Positions 25,696 to 38,828 of a DNA stretch of 64,000 nucleotides are shown piece by piece; positions within the stretch are counted from its first letter, which is position 1, and every line of letters starts with the position of its first letter. The translations under genes were made by a program, and so were the position numbers. The notes beneath the pieces are model-generated. The model had not been told where the DNA came from. It ran no database searches and was given only the letters and a program-made list of their open reading frames with translations. Source of the DNA: Talpa occidentalis. Lineage: Eukaryota > Chordata > Mammalia > Eulipotyphla > Talpidae. The stretch is from positions 111,101,194 through 111,165,193 of the forward strand of contig NW_026555331.1 in assembly GCF_014898055.3 (NCBI RefSeq), in the 5' to 3' direction.

Positions 25696-26787
25696 GATGC
25701 ACTGAAGACAAATGGTCATTCCCAATTGTTTGGTGGCGTACTTGGAAGAGGAGGGAAGACCTCTTCCAGCGGAGGGAATGAGAAGACAGTGTATGAACAA
25801 AGCAGGTTATGGGTGGGGTTATGCAGGACAGGTATGATTTAGATGTAAAAAAAGAAGAGTGAGAGGGGTTAGGGCTTTCAAGGTCAATAGAAAGACAGCT
25901 ACTCTAGGTCATTTTGGCTTCAGTGAAAGGTCAAAGGAAAACAATAAGCACAGGAGTCAGGCAGAACCAACTTGATTTTTGGGCATTTCACTATTACTAT
26001 CTGCATGTCCTGGTGCAAACTTTTGAAACTCCTTGTGTCCCAGGTTCCCAATAAATTTGAGATTATAGTATAGACCTTGAAATGTGAAGTTAGGATTAAA
26101 ATACTGTCAAGCAGTTTTTACAGGACCAGACATACATGATGGCTATTGTTTACAAATATTCATTTAAGTAGATGGTTGGAGGCAGCCTTGGAAGACAGAT
26201 TGAAATCAAACTATAATACTTGTAACTGCAAACAGCAGAATTTGAGTTGTGTCTTGCAGGAATGGTGAAAATTCAAGATCTTTAAGCAAACAAATGAAGA
26301 ATAAAAGTCTAAGATTAATAACTAAGTCAGGATGCCAGGTGACTAACCTTGTTTTGCATCTTTCTTCTTGTGTTCCTCCTGTGTAACCACAAGAAAATCA
26401 TCTTAACCTCTCTGTATTTTCTCCCCCCAAATGATCTTGGGCATCCTTGTAACTTTTGAATTGAACATTTTGGATGAGCTAGAAGAAAAACTTTCCTCTA
26501 AACAAGGACTCATTTGTCTTTAGGAAATGGTTGTTCCTAAAGTCTCCAGCCAAGAGTTGCCAATAGAACTTCAGAGGTGATCCCCATCATTAATAGGGAG
26601 AATCCTTTGGAAATGTTAATACAAACACATTTTGCCAAGTTTTTACTGGCCACTAAAAGGACTGCTTCTCTTCCCCAATTAGAGCTGAACTATCCTTGTT
26701 AAGATTTTAATGTGTTTCTTCCTTATGGCTCCACTTAAAAAAATAGAAAGAGGCAAAAAGCAGAAAATTCTCATTAAAAATAGATGC

Positions 26788-27055
26788 CAGGGTCTCCCCG
26801 GTGGTACAAGGAGTTAAGACACAACTATGAAGTTATATGCAGCCACTGCAGCACCAGTTTGATCCCCAGCCAGGGAGCTACCCACATGGTACAGCAGACC
26901 TCTCCTGACTTGCCCACTGCTCCCCTCAGCAGTGTATTTCAGTCAATCTGCCTGTACTTTTTCTCATTCTGTCTCTGGTGAATCCTCTCATCCCCCCACA
27001 CCTCTGGCCTATACGCCAGTTCTTGTATGCATAAATAAATAGATCTTTAAAAAAA
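26788..27055 (+). mobile_element. tRNA-derived T+ SINE, older subfamily (copy 3)
   Basis: GGTCTCCCCGGTGGTACAAG, AGTTTGATCCCC and GCTCCCCTCAGCAGTGTATT follow the SINE order. The tail is CATAAATAAATAGATCTTTA plus A-run. Many substitutions and a possible short AAAAATAG flank duplication indicate an older insertion. Confidence 0.88.
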
Positions 27056-29264
27056 TAGTAAAACAGGTGAATAAAATAAGTAGGAGAAAACTGGAGATAA
27101 ATATTATATAAGTCAGAAACATTACACTTAAAGCTGTTTTTCAGTGTAAAAGTTCACTTGGTAAAGAAAAGGTTCTAATGCTTGTTCTTTTGTCATAAGA
27201 TCTATCAGAGGAACATCTCAAGAGACTTTACACAAATGCATTTTGTCTGAAGGGTCACCCGAAAGCAGATGGTGTCACAGCAAGTGCAATGGTTAGAACC
27301 AGTGCACAGAACAACAACAATGAAGTTGTATGAATTCATCAGTTACATGCCTTAGACCTGATTCTGGAGTGCCTACCCAGAAACCTGGCCCAAAGGATTA
27401 GTCTGCTTGCAGAACCTGTGCCCTCCCTAATTAGAGTAACCAGAGTCATATTGGGTTTTTCTAAATGACTATCCATTCTCAAGAGCTCACCTCCGATACT
27501 CCTACCAGCCAACTTTTAGCTATTTGTCTTTGGCTAACTGGGTTTCTAAGATGGTTCTGCAAACTGTTCACTCCCTGCTCATCATTAATCAGTGCCAAAC
27601 TAAATAGGCTGTGGGCCCAGCTGAGAATATAGCAGCTTGGCTCATCACCTCGACACCTAATGAACAAACATGAGTGATGACTGTTGGATACATACCATGC
27701 AAAGAATGCGAGTCAGCGAAATGAGTATTGCTTTAGATGGTATACCTAGGAATGTTGTATGACAGATATTGATATCCAAATTGTTTCAGATATATATATA
27801 TAGTCATTTTCCAATGTGTTGAAGCTTGCTGGAGTTTATTTAAAGCATTAAATAGTAAGAGGGATAAAATTTGGATCATTTAGTGAGTATATACAGCAAC
27901 TTCTGTGATACTGGATAACTGTAATAATCACACCCAGTAAATTATAAGGGTAGGTTTGGTAGTACTTCTGTTAAAATAGACATGGAAGGCCTTGAATTGT
28001 AAGAAAAGAACCTTCCATGTCTGTGTATTATTATGAAGAACGCATGCTTTCAGAAAAAAGATAGTACGTCCATGGAAAATCATTCTATAAAGTCAGCACA
28101 TTTAATCATCTCTAACATTAATGCTATCAGGGTTTGAGTAAATCCCCAGAGAAGAATAGAAGACAGTTGCTAAATCACGTCCAAAGGGATTTAGTATTAA
28201 AATTATCAGAATATTCACAGTAGTAGCTAGGAATACTAAATTAGAAAATGTAAATTAAAGTAACTAAATTATTCCTGACATAAAGTGTTTGGTAAATATT
28301 TATTTTCACTTTGCTTTTCTTCACATTTATGTTATACATAACATCTATCTTTCATTATAGCTCATTTCATATGTTTTGTTAAACTGTGCTAGTTTCTTAA
28401 AGTCCAAGGTTTGTCCAAGTATTTACCTCCATAGCACATTGCAGACTGTTCAAGATGGGTACAATGAATGCCTTTGACAAATGCCTATTGAATAATTTAA
28501 CAATAATAATTTAACACTGAAGCAGCACATCCTGCACAATATGATCTCGTGGATCCAATACCCTATACAACAATCACACAGTATGTAATTTATAAATTTA
28601 CATCTGCCTCATTCACAAGACTGGATTCCTCAAAGGAGACCTTGTACGTAGTGAGCACTCAAAAATATTAAGTGAAAAAATAGTTTAATGCACTTTTGTA
28701 TGTTTGGAGGACTGTTCAACTGGGGGATTATTTATTGCATTATAGGAGAGAAATGCCACCAATGTTCAGTGGGAGAATAAAATGTATAGAAAAGTTTATT
28801 TCAAGGGAACTTACCCAAAAGTTGCCTAAAGAGTCAAAATAATCTGGTAAAACTACAAGCTGTTCCTATTATTGTCATAACAAAAGTGAATTGAATTCTG
28901 AACATAGTAGGGTTTGATCAACTTAAGCAAAGGATATAGTGGAAGATGAAGTGAGCTTGTCCTACTAATAGGATCCTTACTTTATGATGAAAATGAATGG
29001 AATGACAAAGACCACATCCCTGTCAATAAATAGTAAGTGAGCCTGAAGAACAAGCTTCTATTTTGAAGCTTCCACTCTGAAGGAAAGGCTGGGAAGGAGG
29101 TTCTGACACAGACCAAGAATGGGATTGTGAGGAACAGGTTCAATATCCCTTATCAGGACTACTTCAAATGCCTCCTAACTTACCTTAGTAGGTTCAACCT
29201 TTCCCACCCTTACTCCACAGAGGGACCAATATGATGGATTCAACACAAATCTGACTACTTGGAT

Positions 29265-29460
29265 CAAGGTGCTCAGCATAAAGCCAAACTCTTTAATGTT
29301 AAAGGGACCTCTTACTGTGTCTTCTAGTCTAATCATCTACTACATCCCAGTCAGATGCTACCTTCTAGAAACACCTCATTCTAGAAATGGCTTCCACACT
29401 CTATTGTTTCTTGTTGATGTCTCTTTCCAAAATGCCCTCTATTTAATAGGCTAAACTCTC
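29265..29460 (+). mobile_element. Possible L2 3' fragment
   Basis: AAACACCTCATTCTAGAAAT, TTTCCAAAATGCCCTCTATT and TAGGCTAAACTCTCAGGCAG weakly resemble the L2 3' end. Degenerate. Confidence 0.4.
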
Positions 29461-30924
29461 AGGCAGGCTTGTTACTCCATGACTGCCACAACGTCATTAT
29501 ATTAAAATATTATTTAAACAAACATTCCTCCTGCTACATTTCTTAGGCATGAATACTTCTTATTAATTGTGTTAACCCCAATGCCTGGAATATTGCCTTT
29601 TCTACTGAGCATCTGTGGAGTCCAGTTTTTCTGTTATGAGATCCTGAAAACATCCAGACTTCGCTGAAGTTTGGCTAGGAGCAGCTAGCTGTTGGAAGCT
29701 CTCCTGAAAGGAAAGGATCATGGGAAAAGCAGTTCACAAACAAAGGCCCTGACTCTCCATGTGGAAAATAGGTACCTTTTCTTAATTTCATGAATCCTAA
29801 CTCTCTGATATTGACCCTGAGTGTCAGCCAGCTGAATGACAATAGTCTTAGCTCCATATCTCATATGGATCAGCTTTCCCAAAGTATAACATTATTTCTT
29901 CATCAATGCATCATGTTTGTGGCAAAAGATTATTATTTGCATATACTAGATATATGGAGCTCTGCTAAACCTTCTTATACATTTATCTGTCTTTCAAAAC
30001 TAATGTTCTATTATAAATTTTAAGATTTTTTTGTAGTTGAATTTGCTTATGTGAAATAGATGTGATAAAACTAGACTAATTAGGGTAAAAGAAATAACAC
30101 ACCTGAAAGCACTTCATAAACTGTAAGGTGCTACACAAATGCATGTTTTTACTCTCTATTGTTTCAGAAAAATCAGAAACATTTTAGTAAAATGCCCCCA
30201 GAAGCTGAAGTTGTAAGATCCAGATAGCTTTTATTTAATAGTGCAGTTCCTGAAACAATTGACCCTAGTAATAAATGGCTAAGGTTAAATATAGCTATTT
30301 TTGCTACTTGCTTTGTCTTGTTTGGGACATTCATCATAATATATGCACATTTGATAAAATTATTCAGCAACATTATCAATATATACCTTTCCTTAAGAAA
30401 TTGGAGGAGAGAGAGTGAACTTGTACTTTGAGGGACTTTTGCTGGAAGATGAAATCAAAGACAAACTCTGAGAAGGAAAGAGAGTTTTCAGTCATGCAAG
30501 TCTTCTTTGCTGGCAATACAGAAAAAAATTCATGAATGAAGAGAGAACGCCAAGTCAAATCAACATGGAGAGCCAGAAGGTTGGACTGTTGTTTTCCAAT
30601 CTTCCAATCTGAGATAAAACCAAAAATAGCATAGGCTTGTGTTGGAAATTAAAGCAAGAAAGATGCTAACAGCTGAGTCATGGCAAGTGACCTCATTAAC
30701 AAAGAGGTTGAATGAAGTTATAAAAGACAGATGACATGGTTGATCCAAAAGCAGGTGGTAAGGATCAATGTATGTGTGTGTGGGGAGGATCAAGATGTGA
30801 AACATGCAGCCAAACCTGAAGCAAACCTAATTAATATGAAGAACTTCCTTCCTAAAATTTCTGCTTACATAGAGTGGAGGTAGGTTAATTTTTAAATGAT
30901 GCAACAATATGTGGATGCATCCTT

Positions 30925-31110
30925 ATGTAGTGGACTGAACCCTGGTTTTGAAGCTGGAGAGCTATGGCTCTAAGCTTTTCCACTTAATCTTAAGTTTCAT
31001 CACCTTTACAATGGATACAATAATACTCCCAGAGTGGCTGTCAGGATTAAATCATATGAGGCACCTACCACAGTAACTAGAGCAGAACAGGTGTTCAATA
31101 AATGTGGGGT
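30925..31110 (+). repeat. MIR SINE
   Basis: Forward MIR pattern: TCATCACCTTTACAATGGAT, ACAATAATACTCCCAGAGTG, GCTGTCAGGATTAAATCATA, and the end GGTGTTCAATAAATGTGG. Confidence 0.88.
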
Positions 31111-32169
31111 CCTGCCTTCTGACCCCCAACAGACAAGAGGCTTAGTGTAGATTATTCCTTTGATGTTTCTCCTTTAGTCATTTCTAGTTATAAGATCACC
31201 AAAGGAGATTAGAGATCATCCTATTTTACTTTCTACCCAATATGGTGATAATCTCTATCAGGTCTTGACATATGGCCTTCAGTCCAACTGTGAAAATAGT
31301 ACTCTGATGTGGAGCTTTAATTGTGATAAAATTTTGCTGCGGCTGTTAAAACATGCTTACCTTACATGATTTTTTAATCTAAAAATAAGGTAAATGTATT
31401 TTTCAAAATAGAAAGCATTATATAAATATAACATAAGCAGAGATGAAAATCTGTCAATTTATATTAAGTAGTTCTCTGAGGCAGTGTTTCTCTTTAGCAA
31501 TAGAATCCTTTTTCAAATAGATTTTACATATTACTCAATGCACTCAACAAATAAAGGCAAAGCGTGTCTAGATTACATTGGAGGGAAGGGCCTGTGCTCA
31601 GTCTCTTTCATGTCCCCAACTCCCTCCCCTGTTCTTTTTATGATGTCTAAGAAACACAGGAGTTGTACCTGCAGTTTCCTTGGAGGAAGGCCCTTGAAAT
31701 TCCCTGCTCTAGATGAGACAGAACCTGCTATCAGTCCTGTACTTTCTGAGAAAAGGCAGAGACATCATAGAGAAAGGACTGGGTTACAGTGTTATTTGAG
31801 TGAAATGGCTCAATTTGAGTACAAGTAGTAATTAGCTTAATGAAGAACAAAGCTGTAATAATGCCCAGCTTGGAAGTAATACAATTTGAGACACTTTGCA
31901 AGAATTTGGGGGCAAAGAGGACAATTCAGTGAAATCTGATGGGCAGAAGTTGCAGGTTGCATAGTTTTTAGTATAAATAATACTTGACTGCTTTAAAAGT
32001 GTTGTGAATTTCATGATGTACTAATCATTAATTATTAATAGCTTCAAATTCTGCTCCTCAGTGATAGTGTAGAATTAAGAAACAATATTGAGGCCCTGTT
32101 TCCTTATCTATAAAAATGGTAAATACCTGTTCAGGGAAAATTCCTCACACAAAAAAATTCATAAATTAA

Positions 32170-32990
32170 TACCCATAATATGAAAATTGTTGGATTTATT
32201 TACATTAAACAAATAAAAAAAGAAATTATTGGTAAGCAGATAAATTACAAACTGGGAGTTAATTCTTGTAAGAGCAAAAATGACAAGGGACTAATATCTG
32301 AATATTAAAAAAAAAGAGAAAATTCGATAAAGGACAAGACAAGGCAATTCTCAGAAGGGAAAATCCAAATAGAGAAAGCACATGTGAAAAGAAATACTCA
32401 TTAGTAACCAACTCAAGGTATGAAAATTTAAATAGCAACAAAATATATTCTCAGTCATCAGAATGATCAAAAACTAGAAATGTTGGTGGGATGTAGTGAG
32501 ATGAGAATTCTCATGTGTTAGTCCAGTTAGGAATCTGAAATTAAATATGCATGTATCCTCTGACTCGGGGACCCAACTCTTAGGTACACTTTCCAGAAAT
32601 AATTCTCATACGGGTGTTCAAGAGCCATGAATAGGGATATTAGTGGCAGTGGGAAACTGGAGGTAACATGGTCATCTATCGACTAGAAAAGACATAAATA
32701 AAATGGAGGGAAGGCAGACAATGAAATCTCAAGCAAGTGTTGGAAGTCTACAAAGCAAGAGGGATATATCTGAAAAATATACCAATGAGTGAAAAAATGA
32801 GAAACATTCTTACAATTTAAAGTCTATATTATAAAAAATAATCATTTATGTAAATTAAAGTATATGCATAAAATAGTAAAATACTGTTTCTAAAGACATG
32901 AACACTTTAGTGTCAGCATACTCTATGGAGGAAGGGGAATGGATGAGGGGAGAAAAGTGAAGAGCAACAATAGGAAAACAAGAGGAAGGT
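32170..32990 (+). mobile_element. Old L1 (L1M-type) 3' portion
   Basis: The order of motifs follows the L1 ORF2 end and 3' UTR: ACAAGGCAATTCTCAGAAGG, TCATCAGAATGATCAAAAAC, TGAGATGAGAATTCTCATGT, ACCCAACTCTTAGGTACACT, AATTCTCATACGGGTGTTCA, then a long decayed 3' UTR. No usable frame remains. Confidence 0.75.
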
Positions 32991-33307
32991 TTTGCACAGA
33001 CTTATGATAATAAGCTATGGTATAAGGAGTATGTGTTGCTCAACAATCTATATGAGGGCCAACTCATTCTTAAAATATTATCAGATTCTCATAAAGATTA
33101 AATGAAATCTATCAGCCAAATTTCCTGGGGATAGAAAAATTGCAATATACTTATTTACTTCCCCCATTACTCTTAGAAAATATAAATTGAATGGAGTTTT
33201 CTTTTCTTTGTTTCACTAATAATTTAACAAATGAAAATAAATAAGTCTCAAGAAAATGTACTAAGACACAGGTATAAATGAGCACACAGATATGGGTATA
33301 AAAGATG

Positions 33308-33475
33308 GTTCTTAAATCTGGGTGCATACCAGAATCACCCAGAGGACTGCAAAAAATACAGATAACCAGCCTACACATCACCATCCCCCAGAACATCCCT
33401 ATAGACAGGAGGCAATGGAGGCCAGGGCAGGAGTCTGCAAAGAAGAATTTGAAACTCATTAGCATTGTTGCTGAG
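33308..33475. mobile_element. MER5-like hAT transposon fragment
   Basis: GGTTCTTAAATCTGGGTGCA, TACCAGAATCACCCAGAGGA, then CCCCAGAACATCCC match, with decay, the non-autonomous element whose consensus runs GGTTCTCAACCTTGGCTGCA and GAATCACCTGGGGAGC. Confidence 0.65.
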
Positions 33476-33795
33476 GGCCTGTCCAGTATGAACTCATCCA
33501 CTCATGGTCTTTGTATCATTGCTTTTAAAAAAACTTCAACGGCTTTAGCTAAATAAAGCAGCACCAAAATTGCTTAAAATGAAATATATTGCAAAATACC
33601 ACTATTGTATACAGTATGTTACTCCATCTGTTCTTCCAAAATACTTGAGTTTTAGAAAATAATGTGTAGATAGATCTATAAATTGCTACCTCCCACAAAA
33701 CAAAGTAGACTCACTTTAGAGGGTATGGGAAAATATTTTTCCTTTGGCTTATCTGTAGCAAGAAAGCTAATCTACTGGAGCAAGCAAACATGCTT

Positions 33796-33831
33796 TCATT
33801 TATTCATTCATTCATTTATTCATTCATTCAA
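33796..33831. repeat. (TTCA)n-type microsatellite
   Basis: Repeated ATTCATTCATTC units with TTTATT interruptions. The following AACAACAAAGTACTCAGG suggests it lies at the end of a reverse L2. Confidence 0.85.
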
Positions 33832-34244
33832 CAACAAAGTACTCAGGATGTACTTTATTCTGAGGATGATACCTCTAACTTATAGTAATTTAGTATCCAT
33901 AATAAAAATAACTTGCACAAACTTAGTGACTTTCCTTCTCACTGCTCAATATTCAAGAAAGTAAATGGTGTACACATTGGGAGGGAAGATTCTAAAAGGC
34001 AGAGAATGTAACTATCTCTGTTGAATACCACTGTGCTTCATGGAATCCAGTACTTGGTTATTATTGACTAGGACAGTCATTCATTTCTATTTTATTTCCC
34101 ATAATATTTAGCACTATGAAGTCTCTACCTTTTCCAGAGCAGGGTGAAGACCTTTGAGCTTGACGGATATCTATGGCTAAGTTCCTGACCTAATCTCTTT
34201 CACCAATAACTCTTGGACTAGCTCAAGAGATGCAACATTTAGAA

Positions 34245-34410
34245 AAATAGGGAAAAGCTGGGCATTAGAGTCAGATAAGTTTGAAACTTAGCTCTACTGC
34301 CTGCTCAGCTTCAGTTTCTTCATCTGTGCAATGAGATAATGACACCAACCTTGTTAGGTGCTATGAGATCAGACAATGGATACACAGTGCCTAAAACAAA
34401 ATGGTCATGC
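34245..34410 (+). repeat. MIR SINE
   Basis: Forward MIR pattern: GCATTAGAGTCAGATAAGTT, TCAGTTTCTTCATCTGTGCA, ATGAGATAATGACACCAACC, then ACACAGTGCCTAAAACA. Confidence 0.82.
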
Positions 34411-35539
34411 AAAATATGGAAGATAACTCCTGATGCTAGTGTGTTGCTGTAAACCCAGTAGATAGTCCTCCTCTGAGATTGCAGGCCCCCAATGCTCACA
34501 GAGCACCAGTTCATATCTCCTGGGCTCATGTAATTCAAAGCTCTCATGAGAAAGGAGCCCTCATTGAACTCCACTGGGACAACTCATCTAGCCATTTGTA
34601 ACCCTCTTTCCCTGGAGTTCTAGCTCTGAAATCATTTAAATCACCAGTCAGTCTCTGAAATTGATACCTTAGATCCTATGTGCCATTCAGCACTATGATG
34701 TGTCTCTACTGGGAACTCCTCATGGGGTGCCAATGCCCCACTCCCTCTGATATCAACAGTGATCTGATCAGGATGCTTGGCTCTTCCCTTTGTGAATTCT
34801 ATTCTGGACTGATGTCTAACAGCTTCCTCCTATATAGTATAGCCTTTGACTTCAACTTTTAACCTGGCCTTAGGACCTAAGTTTTACTCATTCCACCAAG
34901 TGGCATGCCCTTTGGCCAAGCCACACAAAAGCCAATATATAGGGTTTCAGATTTATCCAGTAAAAGTTTGCTGAATACCAGAGTCGGTGAGTCCATGAAA
35001 AGGAATAACAGTGAATGAATGCATTGTTCCTCATTTCCAAGAGGGATTTGGATTGACTGGATAGCTGGACTGTTGCCTAGTGCAGGTGACCATCACCTGG
35101 CACTGCCTCTGGAAAGACTGAATTCATATAGCTTTAAGGGTTCATGTTTTCCCATTCAGCCAATTTGTGACTATTAAAAACAACTGTTACAACATCCAAA
35201 ACTATATGGTTCTTTAATATTTAATCATAACATGGTGCTCGATTTATATTTTAAAGCATAAACTCTCACCCAATACATTAATTTACTTATCTGCATAATG
35301 AAATTCATGCATATATATGTGCACATCTTTTAATGAATATCAATAGATCACTAAGGTTTTATACACGAAAAAGTTTTTTAAAAATCTGGCATAAAACATA
35401 TCCATATTAAATCACTCTCCAAAATGGTAATTTAAGAACATAATTTTCCATGTTGTTTTCTGCCATTTCACTTTTCTGCTATGAGATAGATCACCCTGTC
35501 TCTTGAAATATCTCCTCACTTAAGAAGTCTTTCTTGACT

Positions 35540-35640
35540 CTCCCACAGTTATGCTATTCTCTGAACACCCAAAGCTCTTTATACTGGACTCTATGAGCAC
35601 TTCAGATGATCAGTTTCAGTGTCCATGCCCTTTAGAGGCT
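35540..35640 (+). mobile_element. L2 3' fragment
   Basis: AGAAGTCTTTCTTGACTCTC and CCACAGTTATGCTATTCTCT resemble the L2 segment GGAAGCCTTCCCTGACTCCC. A MIR follows directly. Confidence 0.5.
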
Positions 35641-35654
35641 GTGTGAACTGTGAT

Positions 35655-35875
35655 GTAAAGTTGGCCCATGGAACCAGAGTTTCTGCCTTCAGAACTCAGC
35701 TCTGCCACTTACTAGCTCTTTGTCCTTGTCAAGTGACTTTCTGTATCTTGGTCTCAGTTATCTCAGCTATAAAATGGGGACAATAACAGACCTTACCCTC
35801 AGACTGTGAATATTATATAACATGAACATATATATATTTATGTGCTGGCACTAAAAATACTTTAGAAAACATCAC
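35655..35875 (+). repeat. MIR SINE, near full length
   Basis: CTCAGCTCTGCCACTTACTA, GCTCTTTGTCCTTGTCAAGT, CTCAGCTATAAAATGGGGAC and AATAACAGACCTTACC track the MIR consensus closely. A TAT/TGC-rich simple repeat (35890-35930) follows. Confidence 0.88.
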
Positions 35876-36114
35876 AATTATCATTATCCTTGCTATTGCT
35901 GCTATTATTACTATTGCTGCTATTATTAGTACTATTTCTTTCCCACCTAGTATATAACCAATCTGACATGACATGTGGACTCATACCAAGTATAAATTCC
36001 TGGGATGCAACAGACATTGAAATGAATATCAAATGAATTCTCCAGAACTCCTTATTTTCAACACAGAAAAGTTTCTAAAAGCTTTTCAATGAAGAAAGAG
36101 TTCAGATAGGATTC

Positions 36115-36463
36115 TGTTTTAGCCCATTTGAGCTGCTATAACAAAATGCCACAAACTGGGTAATTCACAACAGAAATTATATCTCATAATTCTGGATGCT
36201 AAAGTTTCAGATCAAGGTGCTGGCATGGGCAGGTGAGGGCCCACTCTGGGTTCACAGCTTGGGTCTTTTTGCTGTGTTCTCTTGTGGTGGAAGGGCTGGG
36301 GCATCTTGTGGCACCTCTTCTAAGATTACAAATTCCATTCATAAGGGCTTCATCCTCATGATCTAAGTGCCAGCAAAAGGCCATAACTCCAAATACCATC
36401 ATCTATGAGTGTTAGGCTTTCAAGATAGGAATTTTGGGGGGTACAAACATTCACAGCATAGCA
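36115..36463 (-). mobile_element. MaLR (MLT1-type) solo LTR
   Basis: The plus strand carries the reverse complement of an MLT1 LTR: TGCTATAACAAAATGCCACA, AACTGGGTAATTCACAACAG, CTCATAATTCTGGATGC, CATTCATAAGGGCTTCATCC, GAATTTTGGGGGGTACAAAC. Boundaries are TG...CA with a perfect 5-bp target duplication GATTC at 36110-36114 and 36464-36468, as expected for class III elements. Confidence 0.92.
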
Positions 36464-37719
36464 GATTCACTACACAACTTTCCATACTTTTGATGTTGTA
36501 TGTCTCCTGAGAAAGTGCCCTATTAGCAGAGGGACAGGGGTACTTTGGATGTGCTAACTGGACACACTCTCCATTTCCTTCCCTTTTTGTTGAACTTTCC
36601 CTTTCTTCATCAAACATTAGGATTTCTATATAATTAAACCTTGTTAATTTTGATTTTTTCCTATCCCCTTATGGGAAGTGGCAAGTTTCAGGGAAACAAA
36701 GTATTACATCTATTAATATTTATAGTAAAACAGCTAGAAGTTCCAGTAATAGTAAATATGTAGTCAGGTATACAATTGTGCAACTGAAGCAATTTGACAT
36801 TAAAGGGGAAAGTAATAACATCATTGATTTTCTTCTCAAAAGAAATTTACAGATTCATTAACAATGTAATTATGATGACATTTTCTCTCAAGCTCCCAAT
36901 TCACAGAAGCACATGAATGTCTATTTATTATTTTACTTCATACCTTTAAAAATTTTAACATTTTTCCCTTTGAAAGCCAGATATCACAGACTTAAGGAAA
37001 AACAACAGATAATTTAGTTTCTTTTATCAGCCTCCTCCACCAGGCATTTTAAGAGACATTTTATTTATTCTTGGCTTTTGGGAAAATTTCAACCCACAGA
37101 TTATTTGTCATTTTCTCATTTTGGTCAATTTGTCATTATAATTAGTTTTATTCTTGGATTCTGGGATCTCTTCTGTCTGAAAATTAAGAAATCTTCCCAA
37201 ACATGACTTGACAGAGAAGGGAAAGAGAAGAAAACAATGAAGACAAAGGAAAAAAATAAAACCTGCCTCTTAGAAATGAATACGACTTACAATTAACCTG
37301 CTGCTGCAGGGAGAGCATCAAGGGGAAGTGGTGGCTGAGTTCCTAGCAAAAGCACTTCCTTAGTGGATGGTGCACTTGGCTGCTAGCAGGAAAAAGGTCT
37401 AAAAACTTCCACTTCACATTCGTCTTTCATGATAACTTTGAAAAAAATGGCTGAGTAGTAGCTTAAAACTTCATCCTAATGGCATATTTCCTCTGGAAAG
37501 TGCTCACAGAGCCTCTCATTTTACTTCCTGACTTCCTTAAGGGTGATATTGAATATGCAAAACCACCATTAACATGGTCAGGAAGGAAGAATGACAAGAG
37601 ACCAAAATCAAGATGGGCACACACAGACATTCAGGACCTTCATTCTCAAGCCCAGTCTTTGCAAGTCTGTGTGGACTTTTCCTTCAAGCTTCCAATCCTT
37701 CCAATGGGTTTCCAATTCT

Positions 37720-37830
37720 GTGAAAACAGGCTTTGTGGGAGTGGAAATATTAGATGGATTAGTTATCTCACTGAATTGTGGGCTCCTCAGTGGTGGAACT
37801 ATCTCTTTCCTTTTTACATCTTGTATATGC
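37720..37830 (+). mobile_element. Possible L2 3' terminus
   Basis: CACTGAATTGTGGGCTCCTC, AGTGGTGGAACTATCTCTTT and CCTTTTTACATCTTGTATAT resemble the L2 end (ACTGTGAGCTCCTTGAGGGC and AGGGACTGTGTCTT). Short and degenerate. Confidence 0.5.
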
Positions 37831-38801
37831 CAAGAAGTTCATTTATGAAGAGAAAGATTGTTCAAATTCATAGGACACAGCACAACTTATAGAACAAATG
37901 AGTTGTTAACCTACCAATGAGTGAAATTTTTTCTGAAATTGGGTTCACAGCCTGCAGAACTGTGTATGTCAATGTTATACATTCAGGCAGGCGAGTAAAG
38001 GCAAAGAGTATACTGTTTCAGTTTACACAGAACAATTCCAAAGATGCTATGCCAATTGAAAAGTACATAAGGAAGGAAGCCATGATGAAAATCCTCGTGT
38101 TGGTTGGATGCTCAGTAGCAGAAGACCTGGTCAACAGACTGAGAATTGGTGAGTATTTCCAAAGAATAACTGGCTGGGTGCACACCTTGGAATTTTCAAG
38201 GTACTTTCCCGAATTCAGCACTTTATTGAATAAATTTTTAAAAACTCTCCTTAAAAATGGAAAATCCTAAAATCTATGGACTGAGATCATGCACTAATCC
38301 ATTCAATTACATTCAGGGAGTACCTCCATTGTAACAGATTGAATATCAGAAAGGAACATAAATAACTCTGTTTCATGAGAAGAATAGTAATATATCATAT
38401 ATCATTAGGCAAAAAATGTAGCATCAAATATAAGATGTTTGTGCTGGTCAAGACAGATGAGTAGGAATCTCCCAGGTAGAAGGGATGGAGGGAAGGCTAT
38501 TCCAGACAAGGGTATGAAATAAGTTGGCACATTTGGAAAACTGGCAATAGTTCAATGTACCTGGAACACAGGTAGTGAAGTTTCTGGCCACAGGGAAGAC
38601 TGGCTGTGAATCTTGTGAGGGCAAATCAAAGCAGCATCAAGTTCTGGTCAAAGAGGCTCAACTCACCCTCTAGGAACCATTAGAGGGCTCTAAACATTGA
38701 GCAAAATGCTCACTGGTGTTGTGTGTTAGAAAAATCACTCTTCTAAATACCACCTGTCCTAGTCAGACTCTACTTCCAAATTCTAAATTTAGATCTTATT
38801 G

Positions 38802-38828
38802 AATATTTAGATCTTAGATCTAAATATT
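38802..38828. repeat. Perfect 27-bp palindrome
   Basis: AATATTTAGATCT, one central T, then AGATCTAAATATT: 13-bp arms without mismatch. Further copies of TTTAGATCT on both sides (38789 and 38827) make a small AT-rich cluster. Confidence 0.92.

Noticed and set aside
37479..38270. Two consecutive plus-strand frames (137 and 117 codons)
   Set aside because: They contain an L2-like segment and show no domain; not convincing as a processed pseudogene, since no A-tail or known parent was seen.
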